From contig NZ_LSKU01000001.1 of the NCBI RefSeq assembly GCF_001561915.1, positions 1,456,921 to 1,520,920 of the forward strand: 64,000 bases of DNA, read 5' to 3'. Position 1 is the stretch's first letter. Each line of letters opens with the position of its first letter. Made by a program: the position numbers and the translations under genes. A model generated the notes under the pieces. That model was not told the origin of the DNA. It saw only the letters and a list, made by a program, of their open reading frames with translations, and did not search any database. Below, piece by piece: positions 24,226 to 32,663 of the stretch. Source of the stretch: Tepidibacillus decaturensis. GTDB taxonomy: Bacteria; Bacillota; Bacilli; Tepidibacillales; Tepidibacillaceae.

Positions 24226-24914
24226 CCTCCTTGCTGCCAGGAGAATAAAACAGAGTTAATCAGAAAAGAAACAAAAAGAAGAATCATTCCTAATGCAATC
24301 GCCATATCAAAGTTTCCTTTTCTTGTTTCTAAAACAATGGCAGTAGTGAGCACCCTTGTTTTTCCCGCAATATCTCCACCTACTAACATCACGGCTCCTA
24401 CTTCAGCAATCACTCTGCCAAAAGCAGAGATTAAAGCAGCAATCGCTGGAAATCGAATCTCTTTGATCAAGGTGAATAACGTATATATTCGATTTGCTCC
24501 CAACCCTCTTGCTGTCATCATGACGACTGGGGCTTTTCCTTCTGCTGCAACATAGATCAAGCCTATGACAATGGGTAAAGCTAACATCAACTGAGCTAAA
24601 ATCATCGCTATCGGGGTATAAAGAAGATAGATATAAGGAGCAATTGGGCCACTCCTCGATAAAAGTAAAAATAGAATAAGTCCAGCCAATACAGGGGGTA
24701 ATCCCATCAAAACATAAATCAATCGGATGAAAACATATTTAAAGGGAAAAGATCGAGTTCCCAGCCAGGTACCAATGGGAACTCCGATCAATCCTGCAAT
24801 CATCACAGCGATACTAGAGATATAAAGTGAACGAAATGTAACTTCATATAATTCTCTATTTCCAGTTAAGATTAAAGAAACAGCTCGTTCAAATCCTTGC
24901 AAATAGATTTCCAT
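24213..24914 (-). CDS. tupB: Tungstate ABC transporter permease TupB
   Basis: 233 residues with five or six membrane helices and the binding-protein-dependent transport signature in ARGLGANRIYTLFTLIKEIRFPAIAALISAFGRVIAEVGAVMLVGG. The motif GRVIAEVGA is characteristic of the TupB/ModB/WtpB group. Gene order tupA-tupB-tupC with tight spacing supports the assignment. Confidence 0.9.
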   Translation of the reverse strand: MEIYLQGFERAVSLILTGNRELYEVTFRSLYISSIAVMIAGLIGVPIGTWLGTRSFPFKYVFIRLIYVLMGLPPVLAGLILFLLLSRSGPIAPYIYLLYTPIAMILAQLMLALPIVIGLIYVAAEGKAPVVMMTARGLGANRIYTLFTLIKEIRFPAIAALISAFGRVIAEVGAVMLVGGDIAGKTRVLTTAIVLETRKGNFDMAIALGMILLFVSFLINSVLFSWQQGGWKS

Positions 24915-24928
24915 ATTGCTACAAGCCC

Positions 24929-25762
24929 CTATTTTTCATAAGTAAAGAACAATTGTTGACCATTTACTTTATAGTCCTTAATCAGTTGTTGCCCTTCATC
25001 AGAAAGAATAAAATCAATCAATTTTTGTGCATCCTCGTGATTAATTCCTTGATGTTTCTCAGGGTTAACAGCAATGATTCCATAGGGGTTAAGCAACCCT
25101 TTGTCTCCTTCAACTAAAATATCAAGATTGCTCAATTTATCTTTCATGAAGGAATAGGTAGCACGATCTGTTAGAGTATACCCTTGCTGCTCATTGGCCA
25201 TGATTAAAGTATCTCCCATTCCTTTGCCTACAGAAAGATACCAGTCCCCTTTTGGTTTTATCCCTAACTTTTGCCAAATTTCTAGTTCTTTTTTATTTGT
25301 CCCAGAGTCGTCCCCTCTTGATAAAAAAGGAGCTTGCCCATTTGTAAAAAGGGTAAATGCTTCATCTAATGATTTACCTTTAATCCCATCAGGATCATTT
25401 TTAGGTCCAACAATGACAAAATCGTTGTACATCACATCATAACGCTTGCTTCCATGCCCATCTGCGACAAACTTTTCTTCCGCTTTTCGTGCATGAACTA
25501 AGATCACGTCAGCATCGCCTCTTGAAGCGGTTTCGATCGCTTGGCCTGTTCCTTGTGCAAGCACATCTACTTTTACATGATATTTTTCTTCAAAAACAGG
25601 AAGCAAATAGTCTAATAAACCCGAATCTTGCGTACTTGTCGTTGTAGCAAGGCGTAAAGTTGTTGGTTGTTCACTAGTTGTCTGTTCTCCCCCACAAGCC
25701 ACTAGTATAAACATAAGGAATACGAAAAGGATTCCAACAAATAATCTCATTCTTTTTCTCAT
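24929..25762 (-). CDS. tupA: Tungstate-binding lipoprotein TupA
   Basis: 277 residues; lipobox FILVACGG (lipidated Cys23). The mature N-terminus carries the TupA hallmark TTTSTQDSGLLDYLLPVFEE, whose TTTS residues bind tungstate, and later SRGDADVILVHARKAEE, DFVIVGPKNDP and SRGDDSGTNKKE. This distinguishes tungstate-selective TupA from molybdate ModA. It sits 15 nt upstream of tupB and 20 nt downstream of the MoeA-PBP fusion gene, so the operon probably reads moeA fusion, tupA, tupB, tupC. Confidence 0.93.
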   Translation of the reverse strand: MRKRMRLFVGILFVFLMFILVACGGEQTTSEQPTTLRLATTTSTQDSGLLDYLLPVFEEKYHVKVDVLAQGTGQAIETASRGDADVILVHARKAEEKFVADGHGSKRYDVMYNDFVIVGPKNDPDGIKGKSLDEAFTLFTNGQAPFLSRGDDSGTNKKELEIWQKLGIKPKGDWYLSVGKGMGDTLIMANEQQGYTLTDRATYSFMKDKLSNLDILVEGDKGLLNPYGIIAVNPEKHQGINHEDAQKLIDFILSDEGQQLIKDYKVNGQQLFFTYEK

Positions 25763-25782
25763 TTATTATTCCTCCTAGTCAA

Positions 25783-27705
25783 CTACTTTCCTGTAACTTC
25801 ATTTTTATACAAAATTTTTCCAGTATCTCGACAACTATATCCACCCATTGATTCTACCTCTGATTTGAATTCATCTGAGGTGATCACTTGTATTAAGAGT
25901 TGACCGGCTTCACTTTGATAAAACTCTTTTGTCATGATTAAATCATATCTTTCTTCTGCAACAGGAATAAAATCTAGATCAAGAACCTTAGCTGCTGAAT
26001 AAATTCCCAAACCAACGTCCGCATTGCCTCCTTTAATCGCTGCTGCTAGACTTAGATGGGAAAAATCCTCTCGTGTATACCCGTAAATATCATCAGGAGA
26101 AAGATTAACTTGTTTTAGTAAATAATCAAAGAGAATTCTTGTTCCTGCTCCCCGTTGACGGTTGATATAGCGAATTCCTTCTTTTGTAAGATCCTCAATC
26201 GTTTGAATTTGCTTTGGATTACCTTTCTGAACGATCCAACCTTGCTGTCGATAAACTAAATTGATCAATACAACAGGTGTATTGGATAAATATTGCTCTA
26301 TATAAGAAAGGTTATACTCCCCTGTTTTCTCATCTAAAAGATGGGTTCCTGCTACATGGTTTTCTCCTTTGCGAATGGCCAAAATTCCAGCAAGGCTTCC
26401 TATATGTGCAGAACTTAATGAATATGAAGAATCTTGCTTTCTAATTGCAGACGCCAATAGATCTAAAATAAGATCATGACTTCCCGCAAAGACGATCGTT
26501 CGGTCAATTTGTTCAAGCGATCGATATAATTCAACCTCTACCTCTTCCCCTTGTTCATAACCTTGGCTTTGAATAGGGATACGAAGTAATCCATCAGCCC
26601 GTACAAGTGACATCGTTACCCCTGCAGAACGGCTTAATGGGTTAGCAACATATTGTTCATTTACCTTTCCGAGGGTTAAGCGAATAAAATCCTCTGCTCC
26701 CATTTTTGATACAATTCTTCTACCTAGCTTTACTTTAATCTTTCTTCGTTCAGGTGAAGCGAGTCCAAGAAATTGATGCATCAATGGTTTGAGAAACCAA
26801 TCTAAAGCTAAATAAGCTGAAACAGGATACCCGGGAACGCCAATAATCGGCTTGCCATTGTAGGCTTTTCCTAGAACAACTGGCTTACCTGGTCTTGTTG
26901 CAACACCATGGACAATCACTTCTCCTAAGGAAGCAATCACAGATGAGGTAAAATCTTCTCTCCCTGCCGATGAACCAGCATTCATTAAAACAATATCAGC
27001 TTCTTCTAAGGCTTCCTTTACTTTTTGCTGAATCAGATTGAAATCGTCAATCACAATTCCTTTATAAATCGGTTTTCCTCCCCATTCTTTCACGTAACTA
27101 GCAAAAACCGTTCCGTTAAATTCAATAATGTCCCCTGGTTTTAAATTCAACGTTGGCTCAACGATTTCTGTTCCCGTTGGAATAATAGCGACCTTTGGCA
27201 TAGCAATGACAGGAACCTCTAAGACTCCACCAGCTAAAAGGGCGCCTTGATCAACAGGACGAATTTTATGATAAATCGGTAAAATCATCTCTCCTGCAAC
27301 AATATCCTCACCAATTTGACGAATATGTTTCCAAGGACTAGCTGGCTCAATAATTTCAACCGTTTCTTCATCAATTTGATGGAGATATTCAACCATAATC
27401 ACTGCATTGAATGGTTCTGGAATAGGGTCACCTGTGTCTACCACTTCATAATCAACATGCAGTTTTAAACGAAGGGGATTTGTTTCATGAGCAGAATATG
27501 TTTTTTCTGCTTTTACTGCAATTCCATCCATAGCTGATGCATGAAAATGAGGCATAGAAACATTTGCGAAAATTGCTTGTGCAGTAACCCGACCTAAACT
27601 TTCAGTTGTTGGTACCATTTCCACATTCGGTTTGAGATCAAAGAGTTGCAAAAATTTAACTTGTGCTTCATGTAAAGGTGTGTCTTCCAAATAGATTTTT
27701 CTCAT
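25783..27705 (-). CDS. moeA: MoeA with C-terminal PBP-like (molybdate/tungstate-sensing type) domain
   Basis: 640 residues. Residues 1-410 are a complete MoeA: HFHASAMDGIAVKA, VDTGDPIPEPFNAVIMVE, PIYHKIRPVDQGALLAGG, IIPTGTEIVEP, LMNAGSSAGREDFTSSVI, GVATRPGKPVVLG and GVPGYPVSAY. Residues 420-640 form a periplasmic-binding-protein-like domain (GSHDLILDLLASAIR, GNADVGLGIYSAAKVLDLDFIPVAEERYDLIM) as in the LysR-type/MoeA fusion group. MoeA inserts Mo or W into adenylylated molybdopterin; the extra domain is thought to bind oxyanion or cofactor. Upstream of tupABC, which points to tungsten. Confidence 0.9.
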   Translation of the reverse strand: MRKIYLEDTPLHEAQVKFLQLFDLKPNVEMVPTTESLGRVTAQAIFANVSMPHFHASAMDGIAVKAEKTYSAHETNPLRLKLHVDYEVVDTGDPIPEPFNAVIMVEYLHQIDEETVEIIEPASPWKHIRQIGEDIVAGEMILPIYHKIRPVDQGALLAGGVLEVPVIAMPKVAIIPTGTEIVEPTLNLKPGDIIEFNGTVFASYVKEWGGKPIYKGIVIDDFNLIQQKVKEALEEADIVLMNAGSSAGREDFTSSVIASLGEVIVHGVATRPGKPVVLGKAYNGKPIIGVPGYPVSAYLALDWFLKPLMHQFLGLASPERRKIKVKLGRRIVSKMGAEDFIRLTLGKVNEQYVANPLSRSAGVTMSLVRADGLLRIPIQSQGYEQGEEVEVELYRSLEQIDRTIVFAGSHDLILDLLASAIRKQDSSYSLSSAHIGSLAGILAIRKGENHVAGTHLLDEKTGEYNLSYIEQYLSNTPVVLINLVYRQQGWIVQKGNPKQIQTIEDLTKEGIRYINRQRGAGTRILFDYLLKQVNLSPDDIYGYTREDFSHLSLAAAIKGGNADVGLGIYSAAKVLDLDFIPVAEERYDLIMTKEFYQSEAGQLLIQVITSDEFKSEVESMGGYSCRDTGKILYKNEVTGK

Positions 27706-27762
27706 TCCAATGTCTCCTTTTGCTTTCTTCCCAGTTATCCCTATTCTAGCATTAAAAAATAA

Positions 27763-27814
27763 CCCACAAAAGTGACGTTTTTCTTTCGTAGCATATTCCG
27801 ACTACTTTTGCGGG
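27763..27814. repeat. Dispersed 52-bp hairpin element, copy 1
   Basis: Plus-strand arms CCCACAAAAGT and ACTTTTGCGGG enclose a 30-nt centre. The reverse complement aligns over its whole length with the element at 34871-34922, including the central TCGGAAT and CGAA blocks. It lies between the two moeA genes, and in minus-strand RNA it is followed by TTATTTTTT, so it may also act as a terminator for the gene ending at 27836. Confidence 0.6.
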
Positions 27815-27835
27815 ATCCCATTATAATAAAAGTCA

Positions 27836-29104
27836 TTAAGAAAACAATATGACATTTACCCATTCACCAGCTATAATGCCTTCTTTATATTGTGAAATTT
27901 CTATCATCCCATCACTTTTTACTAGATTGGTAATTAGACCTGATTTACCAAAAACAGGGTTGGCCCATAATTCATGATCACGAATCTCCAATTGTACCCG
28001 AACATAATCGGTGCGACCTACTTGAGAAGCAATATTTCTTGATATTCTTGCTCTCAATTGTTTGGCAAAAGGATTTTCGTTTACATGATGAAGCTGGTTC
28101 ATGATTTGCCTACCAAATAATTCAAATAAGACCATGGCAGACACAGGGTGTCCTGGTAAACCCATCACAGGTTTCCCATTACAATTAGCGATTATGGTTG
28201 GTTTGCCCGGTTTTATAGATATCCCATGTACAAAAACACCTGGTGAACCTAATTGGTTCATCACTTGACTTGTATAATCCTTTGTCCCCATTGAACTCCC
28301 ACCAGATAGAATCAAAAAATCTACCTGTTGAAACAGCTCTTGTGATTTTGAAAGATATTGGTCAAACTGGTCTTTAACGATTCCTCCATAGATGATTTGA
28401 CCACCTAGTGCTTGTACAGCTGCTGCAATCGATATCCCATTAATATCTCTAATCTGCCCGGGTAACAATTCTTCAGTTTCTGGTGGGACAATTTCATCAC
28501 CAGTAGATAATAGGCCAACCTTTAATTTTGTATAGACAGGAACTTTGGTTACTCCAATTGCGGCTAAGCCACCTAAATCTTGTGGTCTTAAACGATGCCC
28601 CTTTTTCAACACCACTTCGCCATCATAGACGTCTTCTCCTTTGAAAATCACGTTCTCTCTGGGGGCTACTTGTTCAAAGACATTTAATAGATCTCCTACA
28701 ACTTCTACATCTTCAATCATCACCACTGCATCTGCACCTTCAGGTAACATCCCGCCAGTAGGAACATACATCGCTTGTCCTTCTTGAATGGTTTGATTGA
28801 CATCTTTCCCCATTTCAACCGAACCAGTAATATGAAAAAAAGTAGGCATTGATTCTGTAGAGCCATAGGTATTTCTTGCCTTCACAGCATATCCGTCAAC
28901 CGTCGAACGATGAAATCCTGGAACATCTTCCTTTGAAACCATGTCATGAGCTAGAACTCTCCCTACAGCTTCTATAATCGAAATTTCTTCAACCGAATCA
29001 ATTGCTTGAAACTGCTTTTTGATCTTTTCTGCCACTTCTTGTACTTGTTGGACATCTAGTAATTCGATTCTAGGTCCATTTTGATGAAGGTTTAATGGTT
29101 CCAT
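27836..29104 (-). CDS. moeA: Molybdopterin molybdenumtransferase MoeA (single domain set)
   Basis: 422 residues. All MoeA blocks are present: PGFHRSTVDGYAVKA, GGMLPEGADAVVMIEDVE, GHRLRPQDLGGLAAIG, VGLLSTGDEIVPP, ILSGGSSMGTKDYTSQV, GISIKPGKPTIIANC and GLPGHPVSAMVLFELFG. The catalytic Asp of the DExxP-type loop (TGDE) is present. It inserts metal into adenylylated molybdopterin. The second, fused paralogue lies immediately downstream on the same strand with the 52-bp repeat between. Duplicated MoeA genes often divide Mo and W insertion; which copy does which cannot be read here. Confidence 0.93.
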   Translation of the reverse strand: MEPLNLHQNGPRIELLDVQQVQEVAEKIKKQFQAIDSVEEISIIEAVGRVLAHDMVSKEDVPGFHRSTVDGYAVKARNTYGSTESMPTFFHITGSVEMGKDVNQTIQEGQAMYVPTGGMLPEGADAVVMIEDVEVVGDLLNVFEQVAPRENVIFKGEDVYDGEVVLKKGHRLRPQDLGGLAAIGVTKVPVYTKLKVGLLSTGDEIVPPETEELLPGQIRDINGISIAAAVQALGGQIIYGGIVKDQFDQYLSKSQELFQQVDFLILSGGSSMGTKDYTSQVMNQLGSPGVFVHGISIKPGKPTIIANCNGKPVMGLPGHPVSAMVLFELFGRQIMNQLHHVNENPFAKQLRARISRNIASQVGRTDYVRVQLEIRDHELWANPVFGKSGLITNLVKSDGMIEISQYKEGIIAGEWVNVILFS

Positions 29105-29154
29105 ACTTCTTTTCCTCCTTTGATGTACATTCCTTTTACAAATGCTCTCCTATT

Positions 29155-29184
29155 TTGAAAGATGGCATATAAAGATGATATAAT
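29155..29184 (+). promoter_or_regulatory. Sigma-A-type promoter for the MoaD-like gene
   Basis: TTGAAA (29155-29160) and TATAAT (29179-29184) separated by 18 bp, ahead of a leader with three TTGAA repeats. The downstream gene starts at 29240. Confidence 0.5.
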
Positions 29185-29239
29185 AGGATTAAATTGAATT
29201 GAATTGAAAATAGACTAGATTGGCTTCGGGGGTGAAACT

Positions 29240-29524
29240 ATGCAAATCCAATTATTCGCTACCTATCGTGATATTGTTAACGCTAAGACTGTCGATGTAC
29301 CTGTGACAGAATCAATGACTACAATAAAAGAACTTTTACAATCATTAATCAACTTATTTCCAGCATTTCAAAAAGAACTTTTTCTTGATGAAACACAATT
29401 ATCATTAAAACCTCATGTCCATATTTTTGTAAACGGTCGTAACATCATTCATCTACAAGGGCTAAATACGCCTTTTACGTTCAAAGATGAAATCGCTTTA
29501 ATCCCTCCTGTTGGAGGTGGTTGA
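29240..29524 (+). CDS. MoaD/ThiS-family sulfur-carrier protein
   Basis: 94 residues with a beta-grasp ubiquitin-like fold: MQIQLFATYRDIVN, a helix (IKELLQSLINLFP), HVHIFVNGRNIIHL, FKDEIALIPPVGGG at the C-terminus. The terminal Gly-Gly is the site of adenylylation and thiocarboxylation by MoeB. It sits beside the tungsten aldehyde oxidoreductase gene (convergent), a frequent pairing. ATG at 29240 follows GGGGGTGAAA. The downstream small gene starts 2 nt after this stop. A second MoaD is fused to MoaE at 31980, so this copy may be dedicated to AOR. Confidence 0.87.
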   Translation: MQIQLFATYRDIVNAKTVDVPVTESMTTIKELLQSLINLFPAFQKELFLDETQLSLKPHVHIFVNGRNIIHLQGLNTPFTFKDEIALIPPVGGG

Positions 29525-29525
29525 T

Positions 29526-29810
29526 ATGTATGAGACCCAGCTTGAATTTAGGGGTATTTCTCGTGAATTAGTCATTGAATATTTACTAAGCATTGCCGAG
29601 TTAACAACTACTTCCATTATATCAAACGCTGATGGCAGCGTAACAATTCCTTCTAAAGATTGGATGGTTACTTTATCGGAAGTGGAGTCTTTTTCCATTG
29701 TTCCAACAGTTGTGATTCCAAGATTTTTTATTTCTTTTAAAGGAGATGAAACAAAAATTCTAGATACCATCCAAAAGCTAAGAGTTAGAACCTTACGTAC
29801 GGGTGGATAA
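29526..29810 (+). CDS. Small protein downstream of MoaD, C-terminal Gly-Gly
   Basis: 94 residues beginning MYETQLEFRGISRELVIEYL and ending VRTLRTGG. Predicted alpha/beta, with the late strand FFISFKGDETKILDTIQKLR. It starts 2 nt after the MoaD-like stop with GGAGGTGG upstream, so the pair is co-translated. A MoaD-related C-terminal domain of similar size is fused to MoaD in Thermus (DUF1952); this may be its stand-alone counterpart, which I offer from memory and not from an alignment. A bare Gly-Gly end also suggests a second carrier-like tail. Function not established. Confidence 0.6.
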   Translation: MYETQLEFRGISRELVIEYLLSIAELTTTSIISNADGSVTIPSKDWMVTLSEVESFSIVPTVVIPRFFISFKGDETKILDTIQKLRVRTLRTGG

Positions 29811-29820
29811 TTTTTTTAAA

Positions 29821-29857
29821 GAATAATCCAGCTTTCCTGTTGGAAGCTGGATTATTC
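29821..29857. terminator. Bidirectional terminator between the MoaD pair and AOR
   Basis: GAATAATCCAGCTT / AAGCTGGATTATTC near-perfect 14-bp stem, T-rich on both sides, between the plus-strand pair and the minus-strand aor gene. Confidence 0.85.
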
Positions 29858-29898
29858 TTTTTCAACATTTAAAACCAAACATTCTCAAATGGTAGGGA

Positions 29899-31701
29899 TT
29901 AGAGAATTTCTAATTCCTTTAATTTCTCTTCTGGAACTACACCATCGACCCAACCACGAAGTTGATAATATTCTTCTAACATTTCAGCAAGGTTTGAAAC
30001 AACACCTTCGCTATGTTTAGTTGCCCCTTCTGTTAAGAAACGTTTTGGTAAGGTATCGTCTTTTCGATCAAATCCATTCAGGTTGTTATAAAAACGCTCT
30101 AGATTAACGATTCTTTCTCCTGTCTTCATCACTTCTTCAGCTGTCATATCTCTTCCAATCATCGTTGCAAGCTGTGCTGCATATTCTTCTGCTCCTTCAG
30201 CAAAAGAAGAGAACTTACAAATATCCATTGAATCTCCAAAAGCAGCAAGATCTTGGAACACCTTGGTTAAATTACCTTTTCCTTTTACCTGAAGACGATC
30301 CATTGGTTCAGGAATTCCCAACATTTCACTTGCAATGGTATACCCATTGACATGGCAAGCACCACGGTTACTTGTTGCATAGGTTAAACCGATTCCTTGT
30401 ACACCACGAGGATCGTAAGCGGGAATCGATTGATCTTTAACAGACATAGATAACTCTGGCGCCCCAAGTTTTTTGGAGGCTTTACCACCACCTTCTGCTA
30501 AAAGATCGCCAAGCCCTTCTCGAACTGCAATTTTATCAAGAAGTTCGATCATTTTATCCGCATCGCCCCACTTGATTTCTTCTTCAATGAGGCCTTTTTC
30601 TGAAGCTTCCATAGCCATAGCAAGTGTATTTCCAGCTTCAATCGTATCCATGCCATAATCATTACATTGGTAAAGCATATAGGCCATCGCTTCTCGATTA
30701 AAGTTTCCACTCATTGCACCTAGAGCCCAAGCCGTTTCATACTCCATGGATTCAACTTTAACCTTATACTTACCATCCTTAACTTCAAGCTCTTTCTTAC
30801 ATGCAACAGGACAAGCATGACAAGTTGGTTCAGATACTAATAAGGTTGCTCTAAATGTTTCCCCACTAATCTCATCTGCTTGATCAAAATGGGATTGTTT
30901 CCCGTTATAGGCAGGGAAAGCACTAACAGCATTCATCATATTGGTTAACACATTTGTTCCATAAACAGATAGCCCACCTTTTCCAGGTGAAGTCACAGGA
31001 TTATCCATGATCAGTTTTAATGCCTTTTGCCTTGCTGCTTTATGTTCATCAGGCTGTACCGGTTTTAACATATTTTTCTGTGAACCGCGTATGACGATGG
31101 CTTTCAAATTTTTACTCCCCATCACTGCCCCAACGCCACCACGACCATTTGCTCTATCATTTTCATTCATAATAGAAGCAAATTTCACTAGATTTTCTCC
31201 AGCTTTACCAATGGTCATCACACTAAGATCCTCTTCACCGTAGCGATTTCTCATGATTTTAACAACTTCATGAACATTTTTTCCCCATAAGTCACTAGCG
31301 TCTTTGATTTCTACTTGACCATTTTCCACATAAAGGTAAACAGGATGATCTGCTTTTCCTTTCACAGTTAATCCATCAAAACCTGACCAACGAATTCTTG
31401 AACCTGCCCAGCCGCCAGCATGCGAGTTCGTTATTGTTCCAGTTAAAGGAGATTTGGTTACGACCGCAACCCGGTTACCCATAGTGACTTGTGTCCCTGT
31501 TGTCGGACCAGTCATAATGGCCAACATATTGTCAGGAGAGAGCGCTTCCACTAATGGCCCGTTGTCAAAGACATATTTGGTACCAAGTCCTCTCCCACCA
31601 ATATATTTTCTAGCATCTTCTTCGTCGATTTCTTTGTAATCCACTGTCCCATTTGTTAAGTCAATCCATGCAACTTTGTTTAAATATCCCCCAAATTTCA
31701 T
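29899..31701 (-). CDS. aor: Tungsten-containing aldehyde:ferredoxin oxidoreductase (AOR family)
   Basis: 600 residues, the usual AOR length. N-terminal domain with GGYLNKVAWIDLTNG and YIGGRGLGTKYVFD; bis-pyranopterin-binding region TGPTTGTQVTMGNRV and NSHAGGWAGSRIRWSGFDGLTVKGKA; [4Fe-4S] ligands CHACPVACKK with a late Cys in GDSMDICKF; and the NRGACHVNGYTIA block. It oxidises aldehydes to acids with ferredoxin, or runs in reverse. Surrounded by tupABC, MoaD, moeA and moeB genes. Start ATG at 31701 with AGGAGGAAACAG. It faces the MoaD-MoaE fusion divergently. Which aldehyde is used is not determinable; other AOR-family members (FOR, GAPOR-like, WOR) remain possible. Confidence 0.93.
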   Translation of the reverse strand: MKFGGYLNKVAWIDLTNGTVDYKEIDEEDARKYIGGRGLGTKYVFDNGPLVEALSPDNMLAIMTGPTTGTQVTMGNRVAVVTKSPLTGTITNSHAGGWAGSRIRWSGFDGLTVKGKADHPVYLYVENGQVEIKDASDLWGKNVHEVVKIMRNRYGEEDLSVMTIGKAGENLVKFASIMNENDRANGRGGVGAVMGSKNLKAIVIRGSQKNMLKPVQPDEHKAARQKALKLIMDNPVTSPGKGGLSVYGTNVLTNMMNAVSAFPAYNGKQSHFDQADEISGETFRATLLVSEPTCHACPVACKKELEVKDGKYKVKVESMEYETAWALGAMSGNFNREAMAYMLYQCNDYGMDTIEAGNTLAMAMEASEKGLIEEEIKWGDADKMIELLDKIAVREGLGDLLAEGGGKASKKLGAPELSMSVKDQSIPAYDPRGVQGIGLTYATSNRGACHVNGYTIASEMLGIPEPMDRLQVKGKGNLTKVFQDLAAFGDSMDICKFSSFAEGAEEYAAQLATMIGRDMTAEEVMKTGERIVNLERFYNNLNGFDRKDDTLPKRFLTEGATKHSEGVVSNLAEMLEEYYQLRGWVDGVVPEEKLKELEIL

Positions 31702-31979
31702 CTGTTTCCTCCTCCTTTTTTATTTCATCCATTTAAAATCATAGATTGGAAGATATAGCCAACCTATATTTATTATTCTATCATGATCTTTATAAAAATA
31801 AAATAAATTCTCATTACTAATTTCTAAAAATTGTTATTTTTATATCAATTTTAATATACAAAATTTGTACACTTCCACAAACTATCAAAGATAGAAAACG
31901 ATTTTCCTTTTCCATCGGTCAAATATAGTGGTAAAATAAATATAAAATGAAAACGTTTAGTAGTGAAAGGAAGAACCAT

Positions 31980-32663
31980 ATGCAAATCAAAATTAAGTTT
32001 TTCGCTGGGATTGCTGAAGCAACTAGAAAAAGGGAACATACTTTACATCTTGACCACACTCCTACTGTAAAAGATCTAATTCACTTATTAACAAATGAAT
32101 TTCCAATAGCAGCTGAAATGATTAAAAGATCGATGGTATCTATAAATCATGACTATGCAAAACCAGACCAAAACATTACTGAAACAGATGAAATTGCTTT
32201 AATTCCTCCTGTAAGTGGAGGAGAAGAGCCTCTTTTTGAAGTGACGACAGAACCCTTGTACGCTGATCAATTGATTGCTAAGGTTTCAAATCCAATGGCT
32301 GGAGCAATTCTTACATTTGTTGGAACGGTACGAGAATTTACATATGGGAAAAGAACCACTTATTTGGAATATGAAGCCTATCCAGAAATGGCAATTAAAA
32401 AAATGGAGGAAATTGCTAAGGAAATCAAGGAAAAGTGGCCAAATACCAAAGTAGCCATGTCCCATCGTATCGGTAAATTAGCGATTGAAGAAATAAGTGT
32501 GATTATTGCCGTAGCTACTCCTCATCGTGATGCTGGATTTGAAGCAGGACGTTATGCGATTGAACGATTAAAACAAATCGTCCCTGTATGGAAAAAAGAG
32601 ATTTGGGAAAATGGCGAAGAATGGATAGGGCATCAAGAAGGTCCATGGAAGAAGGATGAATGA
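31980..32663 (+). CDS. MoaD-MoaE fusion (molybdopterin synthase small and large subunits)
   Basis: 227 residues. Residues 1-83 are MoaD (MQIKIKFFAGIAEATRK to IALIPPVSGG), then an EEPLFEVTTEPLY linker leads directly into MoaE (ADQLIAKVSNPMAGAILTFVGTVREFTYGKRTTYLEYEAY, VAMSHRIGKLAIEEISVII, HRDAGFEAGRYAIERLKQIVPVWKKEIWENGEEWIGH). The MoaE active-site Lys/Arg blocks are intact. The normal MoaD needs a free C-terminal Gly-Gly thiocarboxylate, so either the fusion is cleaved after GG, as shown for mycobacterial MoaX, or it is supplied by the separate MoaD. ATG at 31980 has AAAGGAAG upstream; the longer in-frame ATG at 31947 has no site. moeB overlaps its end by 8 nt. Confidence 0.9.
   Translation: MQIKIKFFAGIAEATRKREHTLHLDHTPTVKDLIHLLTNEFPIAAEMIKRSMVSINHDYAKPDQNITETDEIALIPPVSGGEEPLFEVTTEPLYADQLIAKVSNPMAGAILTFVGTVREFTYGKRTTYLEYEAYPEMAIKKMEEIAKEIKEKWPNTKVAMSHRIGKLAIEEISVIIAVATPHRDAGFEAGRYAIERLKQIVPVWKKEIWENGEEWIGHQEGPWKKDE

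Noticed and set aside
29498-29770. Minus-strand 90-codon ORF over the MoaD partner
   Set aside because: Antisense to a gene with better ribosome site and operon position; no family similarity.
31948-31961. cre-like TGAAAACGTTTAGT before the MoaD-MoaE fusion
   Set aside because: Two mismatches at the conserved end make it no better than background in AT-rich DNA.
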